Below, piece by piece: positions 45,462 to 57,700 of a stretch of 64,000 nt of DNA. Both the position numbers and the translations under genes were made by a program. Source of the DNA: Selaginella moellendorffii (Eukaryota > Streptophyta > Lycopodiopsida > Selaginellales > Selaginellaceae); assembly GCF_000143415.4 (NCBI RefSeq), contig NW_003314299.1, forward strand, positions 1,672,166 to 1,736,165. The letters are read 5' to 3'. The notes beneath the pieces are model-generated. The model searched no databases, was not told the DNA's origin, and worked only from the letters and a program-made list of their open reading frames with translations. How positions within the stretch are numbered: position 1 is the stretch's first letter; every line of letters begins with the position of its first letter.

Positions 45462-45795
45462 TAAACGTTCTTGGGTTTGAATAGTACTGAGTTGGGTGAC
45501 TTCCCAGGAAGTTTAAATTCAGAAGCTTACAATCCTTAGTTGTATAGATAAGTATGCTACTTTTTTTTTAAGACACAATGGTGAAAAGGGATGGTTTTTG
45601 GTCTTTAGTCTTTTTCTTAGTTTTTGTTGATTATTGAGCTACTTATCTGTGGCATCTACTTAAAGATGCATAAAGCCACCGATCAAGATTCTCAGTAGGA
45701 AGCTTAGTCACCCCCATCGCTGCTCTTTTCAAAGATGCATAGTAATGAAAGGGTCTTTGGTTTAAGACCTAGTTGCTTATTTTGGCAACTTTTTA

Positions 45796-46817
45796 ATGAT
45801 ATATACGGCTAAGGAAGACATCGATGCATTTAGCGATGCAGACGAGTGGCAAGATCTCAAGGATGGAGATGATAAGCCATATGTCTACAAACTTGAGAAT
45901 GTCCTTGCATACCCCTTAGAGAGATTTTGTGACAAGTAATTTTTTGATAAGGCAACTTTAAATTAGCATAGAATCAAAGTTCATAACTGTGAAATCATAA
46001 GTTTTTGGTATATTTTTTTTCTTTCTAATATTGTTTTTTTCAGTTGACAATGCTAAAATCTAAAAATGGACATAGAAAGAAGAGGAAGTAGGGGCCGTTT
46101 TCCAAGAAATACTAGGTAAAGAATTTTTGTTCCTCAAGACTCACATTTAAATTTTTATGTAAATTTTTGTTATGTATACTTTAGAAGACCAGATGCAACT
46201 TCATAATGAAATGCTACCGTGTAGATTGAAGAACTAGAAGTTGAAACTTTTGAACATAAAGTATAGCCACATCAAGGATAAAAACATCTGGAATATTAAA
46301 ATCCTACAAGATCTAAAAACATGGAAGAAACACTATACTAATTTGATGTTGGAGAACAATAGAAAAAAGCAAGATAGGTGACTACATACTACTCAATGTG
46401 AGTAGGAACTAATAATTGTTTTTGTTGTCTGAAACTTTTTTACATTGTTGTTTCTGCAAAGAAAAAGGAAATAGGGAGTAAATAAGGAGTGAGAAGAACA
46501 AAAGAGAAAAAGGACAGAGGACAAAGAAAAGGTATAATATAATTTCATGTTTATTTAGTTACTTGTCTTTGGACAAACTAAATACTAACTACCATTTGTA
46601 GAGAGAGGAGCAAGAAGATGGCAGAATAAAAAAGGATGAGGAAGATGAATAAAATAATGAAGAAGATAAGGATAATAAACAAGATGATGAATATGATGAT
46701 AAAGAGGATGACAATGTGCAAGACATTCTTGAAACAAAACAGGAAGACAAACAAAATGAACAAGACAGCCTGTTAAATGTATTTAGTTAACATTTTGATA
46801 AGAGTTCCAGAATGTGA
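45796..46817 (+). pseudogene. Gene C: C2H2-finger-like, Lys/Glu/Asp-rich protein
   Basis: Exons are about 45796-45988, 46044-46115, 46185-46377, 46462-46531 and 46602-46817, with the first donor ambiguous. Exon 1 carries RFCDK-stop-FFDKATLN-stop-HRIKVH, which fits the second half of a C2H2 finger with TAA 45937 and TAG 45964 exactly where Gln is common (CDKQF, LNQH). The first Cys of CxxC is absent. Exon 3 is open for about 65 codons apart from TAG 46235. The last exon is a Glu/Asp tract interrupted only by TAA 46650 (DEEDE-stop-NNEEDKD). Further UAR codons lie at 46061, 46073, 46472 and 46798. One in-frame TGA (46490) suggests decay. Fragments of the exon 4 to 5 region recur at 48150-48230 and 60935-61040. 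Function unknown. Confidence 0.5.
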
Positions 46818-46869
46818 AGAACCTAACAAATAATACATGAGAAAAGGTGGAAATATTAGACTTTATTTT

Positions 46870-47140
46870 TTCAGTTGGTGATACTCTCTTCATTTCCAAA
46901 TATTCTAAATCGACTCTTCTATGTGATAGACGACACTTAGTCCTCTTATGTTTCTAAAATAAAAATAAAAATATAGCTATAGAAGATTGGATCTTCCAGA
47001 TTACAGTGTCAAAATGATCAAATAGATAATCTCAACCTTGAGATAATTTGCCAAGTTTATCTTATATATGAGATTTTTTTGTGGTGATGAAGAGTTGCTC
47101 ATCATGAATATTGATCTGTAGTGCCTGATAAAGTGAATGA
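46870..47140 (+). pseudogene. Possible exons downstream of gene C
   Basis: After an acceptor-like TTTTTTCAG, a frame reads LVILSSFPNILNRLFYVIDDT and then TAG. Another stretch reads LDLPDYSVKMIK and then TAG. Both stay open if UAR is sense. They look like coding relics but I cannot assign them to a gene. Confidence 0.3.
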
Positions 47141-48824
47141 TAAATGATATGGTTATGAACTTTTTTATCATATAAAATATTTAATTATTATTATTTAACA
47201 AATTTTTTAGGAACTTGAAGCTATAACATGATCAACATATCTTCAATAGCTTCTTCTATTCGTATTTGTGTCAAAAGATAAGAGTTTAAAATATAAATTT
47301 TTTAAATTTTATGTATTTTTTTCTTATTGGTTAGAAGTATAAAAAAAAAGGAAATGGAAGAATCAGTCGAATATTTTTGAGAAAAAGTATTTATTATTGC
47401 TCATTTTTAAAGTGTAAGTTTCTTTGTTTTATTATTAGTATTTGGTCTTTAAAGTTAATATACACCATTTTTTAGATCCTATTGGATTTTGGTTGTCATT
47501 TCTCTCATATTAGACTAAACTTCAATTTTTCACCTAGATTCTATACATCACATTAGACATAACAGTAGTGAAACCTTCAAGATTGTCAAGGAGTACCTAG
47601 AGAATAAATGAAAATATTACAATAGTGAAAATCCCATAATCAAAATCAATGTAAAGAAATTAAAGATATATTTTATATTGGTCTTTATTTTATCAATTGA
47701 TTTGTATAATTTTCTAAGTTCTGTAGTAGAGCAATGTTGTGGATTGTAGAGTTTACATGATACACTTTATAGAGACATTCATAATGAAATCTCTTGATAA
47801 TCTTATGATGGAGTTTGTAGAGAAAATGGTACATTGATAATTTTTTAATTATTAGTCTCTGAATTTGGGTTTTTTATGGCTTTTCTCCAAGAAAATCATG
47901 CTTAGACACCGGATATGATATAAAATTCTAAAAGCCGCTACAATTTCTATTAATAAGCCAAAGAAGGTGGTTAAAGTGTATAGTAGATACAAACACTAAT
48001 TCTTAGTATCTATGATGCTAACAAAAACTTGGTGTAGTATAAAAAAACTAAGTTGACAAATGTATTGTGCAACATGAGCATGAAGAAAAAGAAAGAAAAA
48101 CTTTTCTGGAGGGAGAAAACCAGAGAACGCACCAAGAAAGAGTTCGCATGTAGTAAAATGAAAATGCAAAGGACAAAGAAAAGTATAGTTTTATATGAAA
48201 TTAGTTACTTGTCTTTAGATGTCATATAGGTTTAAATATAAAGGAAAAAGGTACACCCATGAACAAAAGTACACCCCTTTTTTCAATCAGTTAAGGATCT
48301 TAAGATATTTAGAGTTAAGTGTCCTTAGGTTTGAATAGTACTAGACTGGGTGACCTCTTGAAAAGTCTAAATTTAAGGAGTTTATATTTGGTATTGGAGT
48401 GGTCTCATGTCCGACTCTATTGGTTAGCTTAAGGAGACATTTGGCAGATTCAATTTACCTCTGGCTGAGCTCGACCCGAGGGGTAGGGTGTTAAAAGAGC
48501 AAAGCTCTTGGGAGAGTTGTGGCTTTCAGCGTCTATTCACGAAAGTGTGAATTTATATAAAAACGTGGTGGATTGTAAGCAACCAAAAGGAATAACTCGA
48601 GAGATGATCCATGGAGTTCAAACATAAAAGGAAAAAGCTTATGAACAAGAGTGCACCCCTTTTTCCAATAGGTTAAATGTCTTGGGATATTTGGGTTAAG
48701 CGTCCTTGGGTTTGAATAATATTGGGCTAAGTAGCCTCCTGGGAAGTTCAAATTCAAGAGCTTACCATTTAGTTGTAGGAGATAAGTTCAATTTAGGGTG
48801 AAGGCATAGAGCTTGTTGGAAGCA
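47141..48824. other. AT-rich intergenic, with short dispersed repeats
   Basis: No gene is recognised. A roughly 60-bp block containing TGAACAAAAGTACACCCC occurs at 48260-48300 and 48640-48700 and also at 43700-43739. A gene C-like fragment (GGACAAAGAAAAGTATAG to TTACTTGTCTTTAGA) lies at 48170-48225. Confidence 0.5.
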
Positions 48825-50124
48825 TACTTGCATTCGAACGGGTACGATTAATAAAAAATGTTGTTTAAAATGCACATAGGCATTTAAACCGGTGTTTAAA
48901 CACCAAGAATATTTTTAAAAAACCCTAAAGAATATGCTTTCTTTTACTTAGGATCAGGGTTCATGTAAAATCAGGGTTCGCAGGATCCGGAAGCGCTGAG
49001 GTAAGTCTGGGATGGGGGGAGGAAGGCAACCATGCTGGAGCTGGGCTCATGTTCCAAAACTGAGGCCAACATCCAAGACAAGCCACGGCATGAGTCCATG
49101 GAAGTGTAAGTATTGCTCAAATACTTACACCGGTGCGGTTGAACGAGTTCACGGTCACCTTGGGAGTGTGAAAGGAAGGAATGTAGAGATTTGTACAGGA
49201 CAGGTGCCACTAGAGGTGGTGAACAAGGCTTGGGCATCTTTTAATCGTGTGGAAGCTCACGAAGAGCTCCATGATTGCAGCAAGTCCCCTAGAGAGACTT
49301 GCCTTAGCTCACGAGACTGAGGTCGGTGAGGTGAGCGGCAGTGCCAGCTGCGGGGCAAGTGGTGGGGCTACTGGAGGGCTGGGCGAGGCAAGCAGCGGCA
49401 GCGTTCCACTTTCCGGGAGCAGCAGTCTTAAACAAAGTGCTGCACCGGCGCTGGATGGTGACATTCGAAAGATGATGAAGTCTACAAAGGTTCAATGTCT
49501 GGATGATGCCATGGCCAAGTTCTTCTATGTTGAAAATATCCCTTTCAACACCATTCGGAGGCCAAATCTAAGGAAGTTGCTTCAAGCTGCTATCGATTTC
49601 GGCCCTGGAGCTCTTGCACAGATGATGGGATATGAGAAGCTGCGAAATACACAATTGAAGAAGCTTTATAATAGTGTCAATGCTCGACTTGATTCAATCC
49701 GTGACGGATGGAGAAGATATGGAGTTAGCATCGTCACCGATGGCTGGTCTGACAACCGTAGCCGATCCTTGATCAACTTCATGGCCTCCAACGTCCAGGG
49801 TTTGGTTTTCTTGAAGTTTGTAGATTCTGAGGGCAGGACAAAGACAGGAGAGTGGATTTGGGTCGAGCTGAAGAAAGTGATTCAAGAAGTTGGCGAAGAA
49901 AACGTTGTTTAGGTGATCACTGACAATGCATCAAACTGTGTGCAGATGGGAGAACTCATGACAGCTGAGTATCCTCACATTCTCTACAGCCAGTGTGTGT
50001 GCCATGTCTTGGACTTTCTCTTCGAAGACATCAGGAGCTTGTCGTGGGTAAAACCATTGGTGAAAGGCTGCAATGAAGTAGTAACTTTTATCACCAAAAA
50101 ACCTCGTGTTCTGGCTTTGTTTCG

Positions 50125-50286
50125 TGTAGTGTATGTGATCATGGGATGAGATTTGGATATACTATCACTGTGGATCCTTAGAACCTTGGGGGATAAATGA
50201 GGATAAAATAGCCACTAAGGGCTCTCTCATCAAGCAATTGCCCCTTTTCCAATTCGCTTAAGGGAAGAGAGATAAGGTGCACTACA
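50125..50286 (+). repeat. TRIM 5' LTR
   Basis: 162 bp, TGTAGTG...CACTACA. The same LTR type is found at 33149-33461 (reverse) and 40520-40610. Confidence 0.95.
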
Positions 50287-50621
50287 ATTGGTATCAAAGA
50301 AAATGGCATGGGTTCGATTCTTATTGATTAGTAGCTACTTAAAAATATAATATACCCTTGAGTAAAGTATATTCCTACCCCTAAAATTTGAAATTGTACG
50401 TATTGGGCATCCATGCATATATCCTTCCTCTTATGTGGAGTATCCACGGACGAAGGTATCCACCGTGGGACTGCGGTACGGGTGGATGACTAGTTGCCTT
50501 ACATGGAATAGCTGGTCTACACAATGGAAGGATTGGTAGATTCAGTGCGGAAATGGAGGATAAGTAGGGGTTGTTAGTCAGTAGTCAATGAGGACATTAA
50601 CATCTCTGAAGGGGGGGTGAG

Positions 50622-50783
50622 TATAACACATGTGATCATGGGATGAGATTTGGATATACTATCACCGTGGATCCTTGGAACCTTGGGGGATAAATGGGGA
50701 TAAAATAGCCACTAAGGGCTCTCTCATCAAGCAATTGCCCCTTTTTCAAGTGGCTTAAGGGAAGAGAGATAAAGTGCACTACA
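50622..50783 (+). repeat. TRIM 3' LTR
   Basis: 162 bp. Its first nine bases, TATAACACA, differ from the 5' LTR only by transitions. Confidence 0.9.
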
Positions 50784-52068
50784 TTTCGGAAGCTAAGCAA
50801 TCGGGATCTCATCAAGCCGGTGAGCACAAGGTTCACTTATATGTTTCTAGTGATGTCTCAACTCCTGAATCTGACGACCTTGGAGGCATTGAAGGAGATG
50901 GTTGTGAGCTCCGAGTGGCGGCGATTGGACATCACGAAGACCGCCAAAGCCCAGTGCATTCAAACTTGGATCTTAGAAGAGAATTTGAACCCTTTCTGGA
51001 CTAGGTGCCAGCACTTGTTGGTGCTGCTTGGACCGCTCCTCAAGGTCTTGAAGCTTGTGGACCGGGAGGGGGCAACTTCCAGTCTCATTTTTGAGGCTAT
51101 GGACTAGATGAATGAGAAGCTTTCAGAGGCTGCTGAGACTGGGATTTTAGCCGAGGAAGAGGTCAAGGTGATCAACAAGTTCATGATGGAGGATCATGGC
51201 AAAGGAGGTTGGAAAGCAGCTCATTGGTTCCAGATGCATTCGATCTTGCATGGAGCTGCTTTTGTTCTGAACCCAGCTTTTCTTCATCTCCCTCTTGACT
51301 AGGAGGCTCAGAAAGATTTTGTGGAGTACCTAGAGTTGTATTGCAAAGGAGATCGAGGACTTCAACACAAGTTGCTACACGAGTTTCAGAGTTTCCATCA
51401 ACAACTTGGCTGTTTGTTCTCTTTGGAGGTAGCAAAGCAGGTGCATATAAACTGTTTGTTTGTCAACTTTTTAGACTGATTCTCTTGTATAGATGGAGAA
51501 CCGGAAACACCCGGTGAGTTGGTGGAGCAACTTTGGTGCAAGCACACTAGAACTTCAAAGGCTTGCTTTACGGATCTTGAGTCAGCCAGTTTGTGCTTCA
51601 CCATGCGAGTGAAACTAGAGCTCATGGAGCATGATCCAGACGAAGAGGAGGTCTCGAATGCTCTCCAAAAACTCGGAGAAGCTGGTTTTTGTGCACACAA
51701 ATATGCGTGTCATACAAAAGATTGAGTCCGGGAGTTTGAGGCTTATCGAGCATGATCTTGATAACCTTGAGCTTGAGCCTCAATGGCAAAAGATTCTTGC
51801 ACTTCAGGAGGTTGTTGAAGAACCTCTTCAACAACCTGATGACGATGGCACTAGTGGTGATGATGTTCTAGATTCGGAGGATGAAGATTAGATTAAACCT
51901 ATATTATATTATGTTAAACTTTGTTTAGTAACAGTTAATTATTTTTTAATTATATTAAAACTGAAAACCACTATACCCGTTCGAAAAAAAGCTAAACAGG
52001 TATTAAACGTTTGATACCCATTTGAATCCGGTTGCATTCAAATGTTCGGATGCAAGTATGGTTGGAAG

Positions 52069-53624
52069 GTGAGGGTAGTAGCACTAGAAGTTAATTAGAG
52101 ATTGGCCACTTGCCGAAGCAACAAAATGTGATTCAATTTGTGAAAATCTCTCCTCTTCTCTCCCAGATTTTAGGTCCATTTTGTTGATGGCCACTTGAAA
52201 TATGATTTGATTCATGTGTATGCTAGATGCTGTGCCATTGGAGGAGCAACTCACTTACATTCTTTCCCAGTTAGCAGCGACTATTAGCAATGGTAGCAGC
52301 AATCAGCCACACCTCACCACTGACAACTTTCTTTGCATCATGGAAGCATTGAAGTAGCAAATATCCACTCTCAATCAAGGTGACCATTAGATTCTTTTTT
52401 CTTTAGTTTTTTTTATAGTTGCAAAGCTTCTTTACAACTAAACTTGACATCTATAGTGCCACTTCTTTTCTCCCATTTTTCTTTTTTTCTCCTGCTTCTA
52501 TCTTCTCTCTACTTCTTCTTCCTCTTTTGTTTGTGTCTTGGCACTAGAATTATTCTTTCTCTTGAATGATATTGCTATTCTAATCAATTCTTGCATGGAT
52601 CAATCACCGGCAAGAAAATTAGGGGAAACATTCCAGTTTTGTGAAATTTCATCACCCATCCTTGACTTTGGGAAGGATGCAAGGCAAAAACTAAAGAATG
52701 TAAATGATGAATACCTCCAATGGATAGCACAAAGGTTTGGTAGTGAGAAAAGAGTGAAATGAAAGGAAGGTTGGTTTTGAAGTGGTTATTGTGGTTAGAG
52801 CACAAGAGCAATGATTGCATGTAATTTACTATCCTTAGTCTTTGGCTTAACCAAAGAACAAGGACAATTGAAAGAACCAATAATGTGGGTTTATGGACTC
52901 ACAATTAGAAATTTCATTCTTCTTTAGTTCCTTATTTAGTTAAAAGATGGAGAGAGATTAAATGTACAACCCTAAACCCTAAACTACCATAGAGTGGCAT
53001 TTTCCTTTATTTCTTCTTCTCTTTAAGGCTTGATGGTTCTTTCAGTTATGTTGCAAGCTAGATTTCTAGAAGTGCATCTCAAATAACAAGTCTTCTTCAT
53101 TGGTTGGAGATTTTAGTTTTGGCATTTGGAGCTTGACATCTTAGAGTCTTTGGACTTACAACAAGAAAATCATTCACTCTAGTTCTCTAACACTAAACCC
53201 TAAACTAGATACAATCTTGTGAGCAGCTGGGGGAGGGGATGTGCTTCATTGGCAATGCCTAGCTCCCCTCCTATTGAGAGCAACTAATCAGCTTGCCTAA
53301 GTTTTTTGTAATTGGTCCCTAAAGGACATGAGGAATGTATATACATGTTTGTTTTTTTGGTAAATTGAGTGGATAGGCTTGTACGTCTAACCCTCTCTAT
53401 CTTCTAACCTCAAAAATCTAACTTACACAACATATAAAGCTAAAAAAGGACCAACTTTAGCAATATTTTATAAGCCACCATTTCCTACTAGGGTTTGTAA
53501 TATTATAGGGTTTCAACCCTAGGGCTTAAGTCTCTATGGCTTCAGCAATATCACTTTAATCTTTTTTTCTCTTTTCTCCTCCCTTTCTTCCATTCTTTGC
53601 TTGTTTTCCAATCTCTCGGGGCTC
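52069..53624. other. Intergenic, no gene recognised
   Basis: The stretch after the hAT duplication resembles 43510-43610 (GAGATTGGCCACTTGC), so the hAT landed in an existing repeat. A 74-codon frame at 52538 is unsupported. AAACCCTAAA motifs lie near 52970 and 53200. Confidence 0.4.
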
Positions 53625-53629
53625 ATAAC

Positions 53630-54774
53630 TGTAGCGCACGTGGTTTTGACCCTTTATCCTATGGTCATTTACCATAGGATAACACCACGAAGCGGAACCT
53701 AACCCTCTTTGTGCCACGTGACAGATGCCACGTGTCACATGCCACGTGTCCATGCCACGTGTCCACAGGAACCCGAGGTTCAGGGCCTTGGGCCACTGAA
53801 CGAAGGAACGGTGCCAAACTCCCAAGCATGGAGCCGAGGAGCGACGGAACCGAACCACGGAGCAACTCCCGAGCATAAAGCCCAAGGAGCGAAGGGACAG
53901 GAGCCCGGAGCGACTTGGAACAGTCCTAGAGTAACCAGCATTCCAATGCCAGGACCAGCACGCAAAACGGAGCCAAACGGAGTCTGGCGCTATTTCGGCA
54001 TACCGGTGGCCTAACATGAGGATATGGGTACTCCACCAACTAGCATGGAATGGAACTTGGGCTTAGACCCAAGCCGGACGCAGAACAAGGACAGGCACAC
54101 AAGCGGGAGCTAGACTATGCCTCAGGTTGGTCGGCCATGCCCGACCTACCCACTATCCCTACTATACATTTGGAACCCCCCATAGCCCCCCCCCCTTGAG
54201 GAACACACGCTTTGGGCTTTCACCCCAAGCCTCCCTTAGTATCAGGAGTTAGTCTCTGGGACAAGCTCGAAACTTACTAAATATGGAATGGCGCTAGAAT
54301 GCGAATTTGGACATGGGACGAACACCATTGTGTTCAAGTCGATTTCTACATTCCGTAGATATGCCAAATGAGCAGATCTGGACACTTTCCATAAATAGCA
54401 TTTGGGACCGAAATGAGACTAACACAAAGGGCATGATAGCAAGGGTGTTTGGCAGACACGGTAAGCTATCATGGAGCGATATTGAGGGACCAATCTCAAT
54501 ACGCGAGGGTTCTTGTCAAGCTAGTGCAAGACAGAGCAAAAGAGAACTAACAAGCCGGGCCAAGTATGCTCAGCTAAATAGACACTTAGAAATTCCTTCC
54601 TTATGCTCATTCGGCCAAGTACAGATGCAAAGTCCAGTTTACTAACACTTGAACAAGAGGGACTAATAAAGGGTCCAGCAATACCGACCTCCTGCCATCG
54701 TGGCAGTAAGGTAAGAGTGTCCGTAAGGACTAGTCGACAGGTAACTTTCGATACCCGAAGTCACATGTGCGACA
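53630..54774 (-). repeat. LARD-like element 3' LTR (left copy)
   Basis: TGTAGCGCACG to TGTGCGACA on the plus strand. A perfect inverted repeat, TATCCTATGGT/ACCATAGGATA, lies near 53656-53682. Four CCACGTG-type boxes (G-box/E-box core CACGTG) fall within about 50 bp near 53714-53762. Confidence 0.95.
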
Positions 54775-57700
54775 CTCTCCCCCCCTTGGGAAGATCGACG
54801 TCCTCGTCGATGCACACTCGAGTCTAGAATACTGCCAAGGAAACAACTCCAGAAAAAGTTCACGGTACTCACACTATGTGAGAAATGCACCAACTTAAAT
54901 GAGTTAGGGGTAACCTCTTTGTCTAACGCGGATGCGCTACCAGCTCAGACACCTTCCGGCCGTCGCCGACAAGGAAATGACCAATGGAGTCAGCCACCCT
55001 TGCTGCTCTGGGTGTCACCCAGCTACAAAAGTGTGATATGCCCTTGCCCGCAGAGACCTAGAGAGAGAAGCCAGAGGCCCCAACCCTCCTGAGCAAAGAA
55101 ACCAAACCCATCGGTAAGGTTTAGATAGACTACTGTAAACAGGCAGTTAGAGTTGTTTACACGGTCACGCCCTTTCAACGGAACAAGGAACATCGACAAA
55201 GAGGCGGGTTATGTGACCAGTCAACAGTATCTACCCCATGACTAGAGATTTCACCATGCACACGAAGTGCCGAAGCCAGTCTGCTCATTACTGGCCCAAA
55301 CTCAAAGATCAATAGATGGACAATATCAAAGTCAAAAACAATGATATCTTAGAGTCTTAAGTATCAGTGATTATATCTTAGATTAGAACACAAAAGTTTT
55401 CCAAGTATGTTATCATCTGATAAACTAGTAGGATAGTAGAGGAACCACCAAGATCATCATGTTTGGAAAACAAAGGATTTACCATCCAACAAAATTCAAT
55501 AGCTAGGATATCATCAAGGAAACTCAATGATGAAACTTAACTACGGAAGATAGCAGACAGTAAGCCAACAACTTACTCAAGAACACAAAATATCATTGAC
55601 TGACAAGCATAATGCTCGCGAATGTATCACCCGAAGGAAATAACATCCCAATCTATCAGAACTAACTCGAGCAACAATCAACAGAACAGAATGAATGCGG
55701 TAAGACCAACAAACCCTCAGTCATGCCAACTATCACATGAGTCAATCCGAATAGATCCCAGCCAACAACACTCAGGAACTCAATTTGCCTAAGCAAGTGT
55801 CAGCAACATCCTATCAACGTTTCAAACCCAAAAGACCAATCCAGAGCAAACCACAAGGAACATGTGGTATTGCGAAAAGCCATAAGCCATCAAAGAGAAC
55901 AACTAACCATCATGAAAGATCATGAATTATCCCATCAAAAAGATATACCAAATCATCGTCAAAGAAACAATCTACCATCCCGAAGAACGGCAAATCATTC
56001 TTCATCAACAATAATCAAGCAAAACTTTTTGACAAGGATAATTAACTATCTTAGATGATAGTCAATTAGCACCAATGATTGCCAGATGCAAAAGCCAACT
56101 TCAACATCGAAGCTAATGAGCCAAAATGCCTTCCCCAACAACTTCTAACAAATGGAACAACGAGCATAAAACTCAAAGAACCAAAAGCTCGAAGAAGTCT
56201 ATAGCCAAGTCTTGCCTAACATGATCTCAAGTTTCGCATGAACTAACTTCAATGCTAAAGAAGAAATCATGGTGTAACCCACGACATCTGCTTCAACACA
56301 TCCATAAGCTAAACTGCATAATGCCAAAGCTAATGAAGAGCATGTCTGCATCAATCCAAAAGCTAAGCATAACGAAGCTATGCTCGACAAGTGATCACCA
56401 AACGATCCTCCATGAATCCATCTATAGCAAAACGTAACTCACTTCATAACAAACACAAGAAGAATCATTAATGATCGATATATTCCAACTCAAATCCAAT
56501 AAGGATTCAAACATTCCAATATCAATCACTAACTCTCCCGCTTGTAGAGTTAGCATAGTCCATGACTAAATCACTTTTCAAGGAAAAGCCAAAGCTTAAC
56601 CCCTACTAAATAATCTTGTCTAGAACACAACTAACTCAAACTTGCCACTCAGTTCATTTGAACGTCAACATAGTTGCGAATAAGCAAATGTACGAATGCC
56701 AATAACACAAAGCCATAGCCAAATCATCAACACTATTTTCATCGAGACTAATGAAACGCAATATCAATCATAAGGATAGACATCTCATTTCACTTGAATC
56801 TCAACGTCAATAATATCAATGACAAGGCATCACTTCAATGCTATCAACACTAGAACAAAGCTAGAAGAAAGCATGAGTGTATCACCACTCAAAGCTCTCT
56901 AGCAACCAAGCTAACCAAGGTTGAAGATACTTTACTCAGTATTCGAGACCAATCCTTCAACATTACTCAGGTACAGATAACACTTCCTCAAGGAGTGAAT
57001 CACCACGTCCAAGACTCAATGAAATCCAACACTATGAACTAAACGCAACCAAATGATATCAACAGAGGTAGAGTCGACATGCCAACATGGAAAAGAAACC
57101 ATGTAAGTCTAACAACACGATCCTCCGCAACATCATTAGGTAAAGCAAACCCATCACTGATAAATCTTCATCAAGTGAAGCAAGTGTCAACAGTCCTTGA
57201 CAAAGTCTACAAGCAATTACTAGTTGCCAAGCAACTAACCATCACTTTTTCAACTTGCCTTCACAAGATCTAAACACTAAACTTGTGCCATTGAGTTATA
57301 TACTTGGCCAACATGAACGTAATATCCCAGGCACGAGATAAAGGTTCGTGGACAAGCACAAACTAAATGACCACTCGAATTCAACTCAACTGTAATAAGC
57401 TCACCAACATGTCTAGTCAATAGCTTTGAGTATGCCTTGAAGAGGCTAGCTATGCACGATCAACACTCAGCTGAAACTAAAGTGAAGACCATGAGATGGA
57501 TCCATATCGGTACACAACCTCCTCATAGACAAAGCTATAGTATGGGTACCAACATTTTAACCTTAAACAACTAAGTTGGACATCACCATCCTCAGCCAAG
57601 GCACAAGGCTATCAAGACTAAGTCAAGATCAGTGAGAGCTCACTACTCTCATAGAGTCTAATGAAATGCAGGGTGCAACCTGCCACCAAGCATAACGCTA

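Larger units (their letters stand above)
50125..50783 (+). mobile_element. TRIM (miniature LTR retrotransposon) inserted in the hAT transposase
   Basis: 162-bp LTRs lie at 50125-50286 and 50622-50783. The outer ends TGTAGTG and CACTACA are exact inverses. The primer-binding site TTGGTATCAAAG is at 50288-50299. A purine tract, GAAGGGGGGGTGAG, lies directly before the 3' LTR. The 5-bp duplication TTTCG is at 50120-50124 and 50784-50788. The 335-bp interior has no coding capacity. Several LTR differences are transitions. Confidence 0.95.
49012..51891 (+). pseudogene. hAT transposase (BED finger, DUF659, hAT dimerisation region), broken
   Basis: The N-terminal CKYC...H zinc region lies at about 49108-49190. 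A frame change follows near 49290, then a Gly/Ser linker, and the DUF659-type core with VTDGWSDNRSRSL at about 49737-49775. TAG at 49910 sits in NVV-stop-VITDNASN, where this family usually has Gln. After the TRIM the frame resumes at FRKLSNRD and runs to EVAKQ, then a roughly 60-bp intron near 51441-51493. The dimerisation region HPVSWWSNFG...LRILSQP follows, with TGA and TAG where the family has Arg and Trp (ERNWS). Further TAG at 51105 and 51299. Clearly a dead copy; the Arg and Trp stops show C-to-T and G-to-A decay. Confidence 0.85.
48833..52060 (+). mobile_element. Complete hAT transposon
   Basis: The left end is CATACTTGCATTCGAAC and the right end is its inverted counterpart (GTTCGGATGCAAGTATG, 52044-52060). 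A perfect 8-bp duplication, GTTGGAAG, lies at 48825-48832 and 52061-52068, the size expected of hAT elements. It carries one transposase gene and is disrupted by a TRIM at 50125-50783. Confidence 0.9.

Noticed and set aside
49304-49885. Minus-strand frames across the hAT core
   Set aside because: They are antisense shadows of a recognisable plus-strand DUF659-type transposase.
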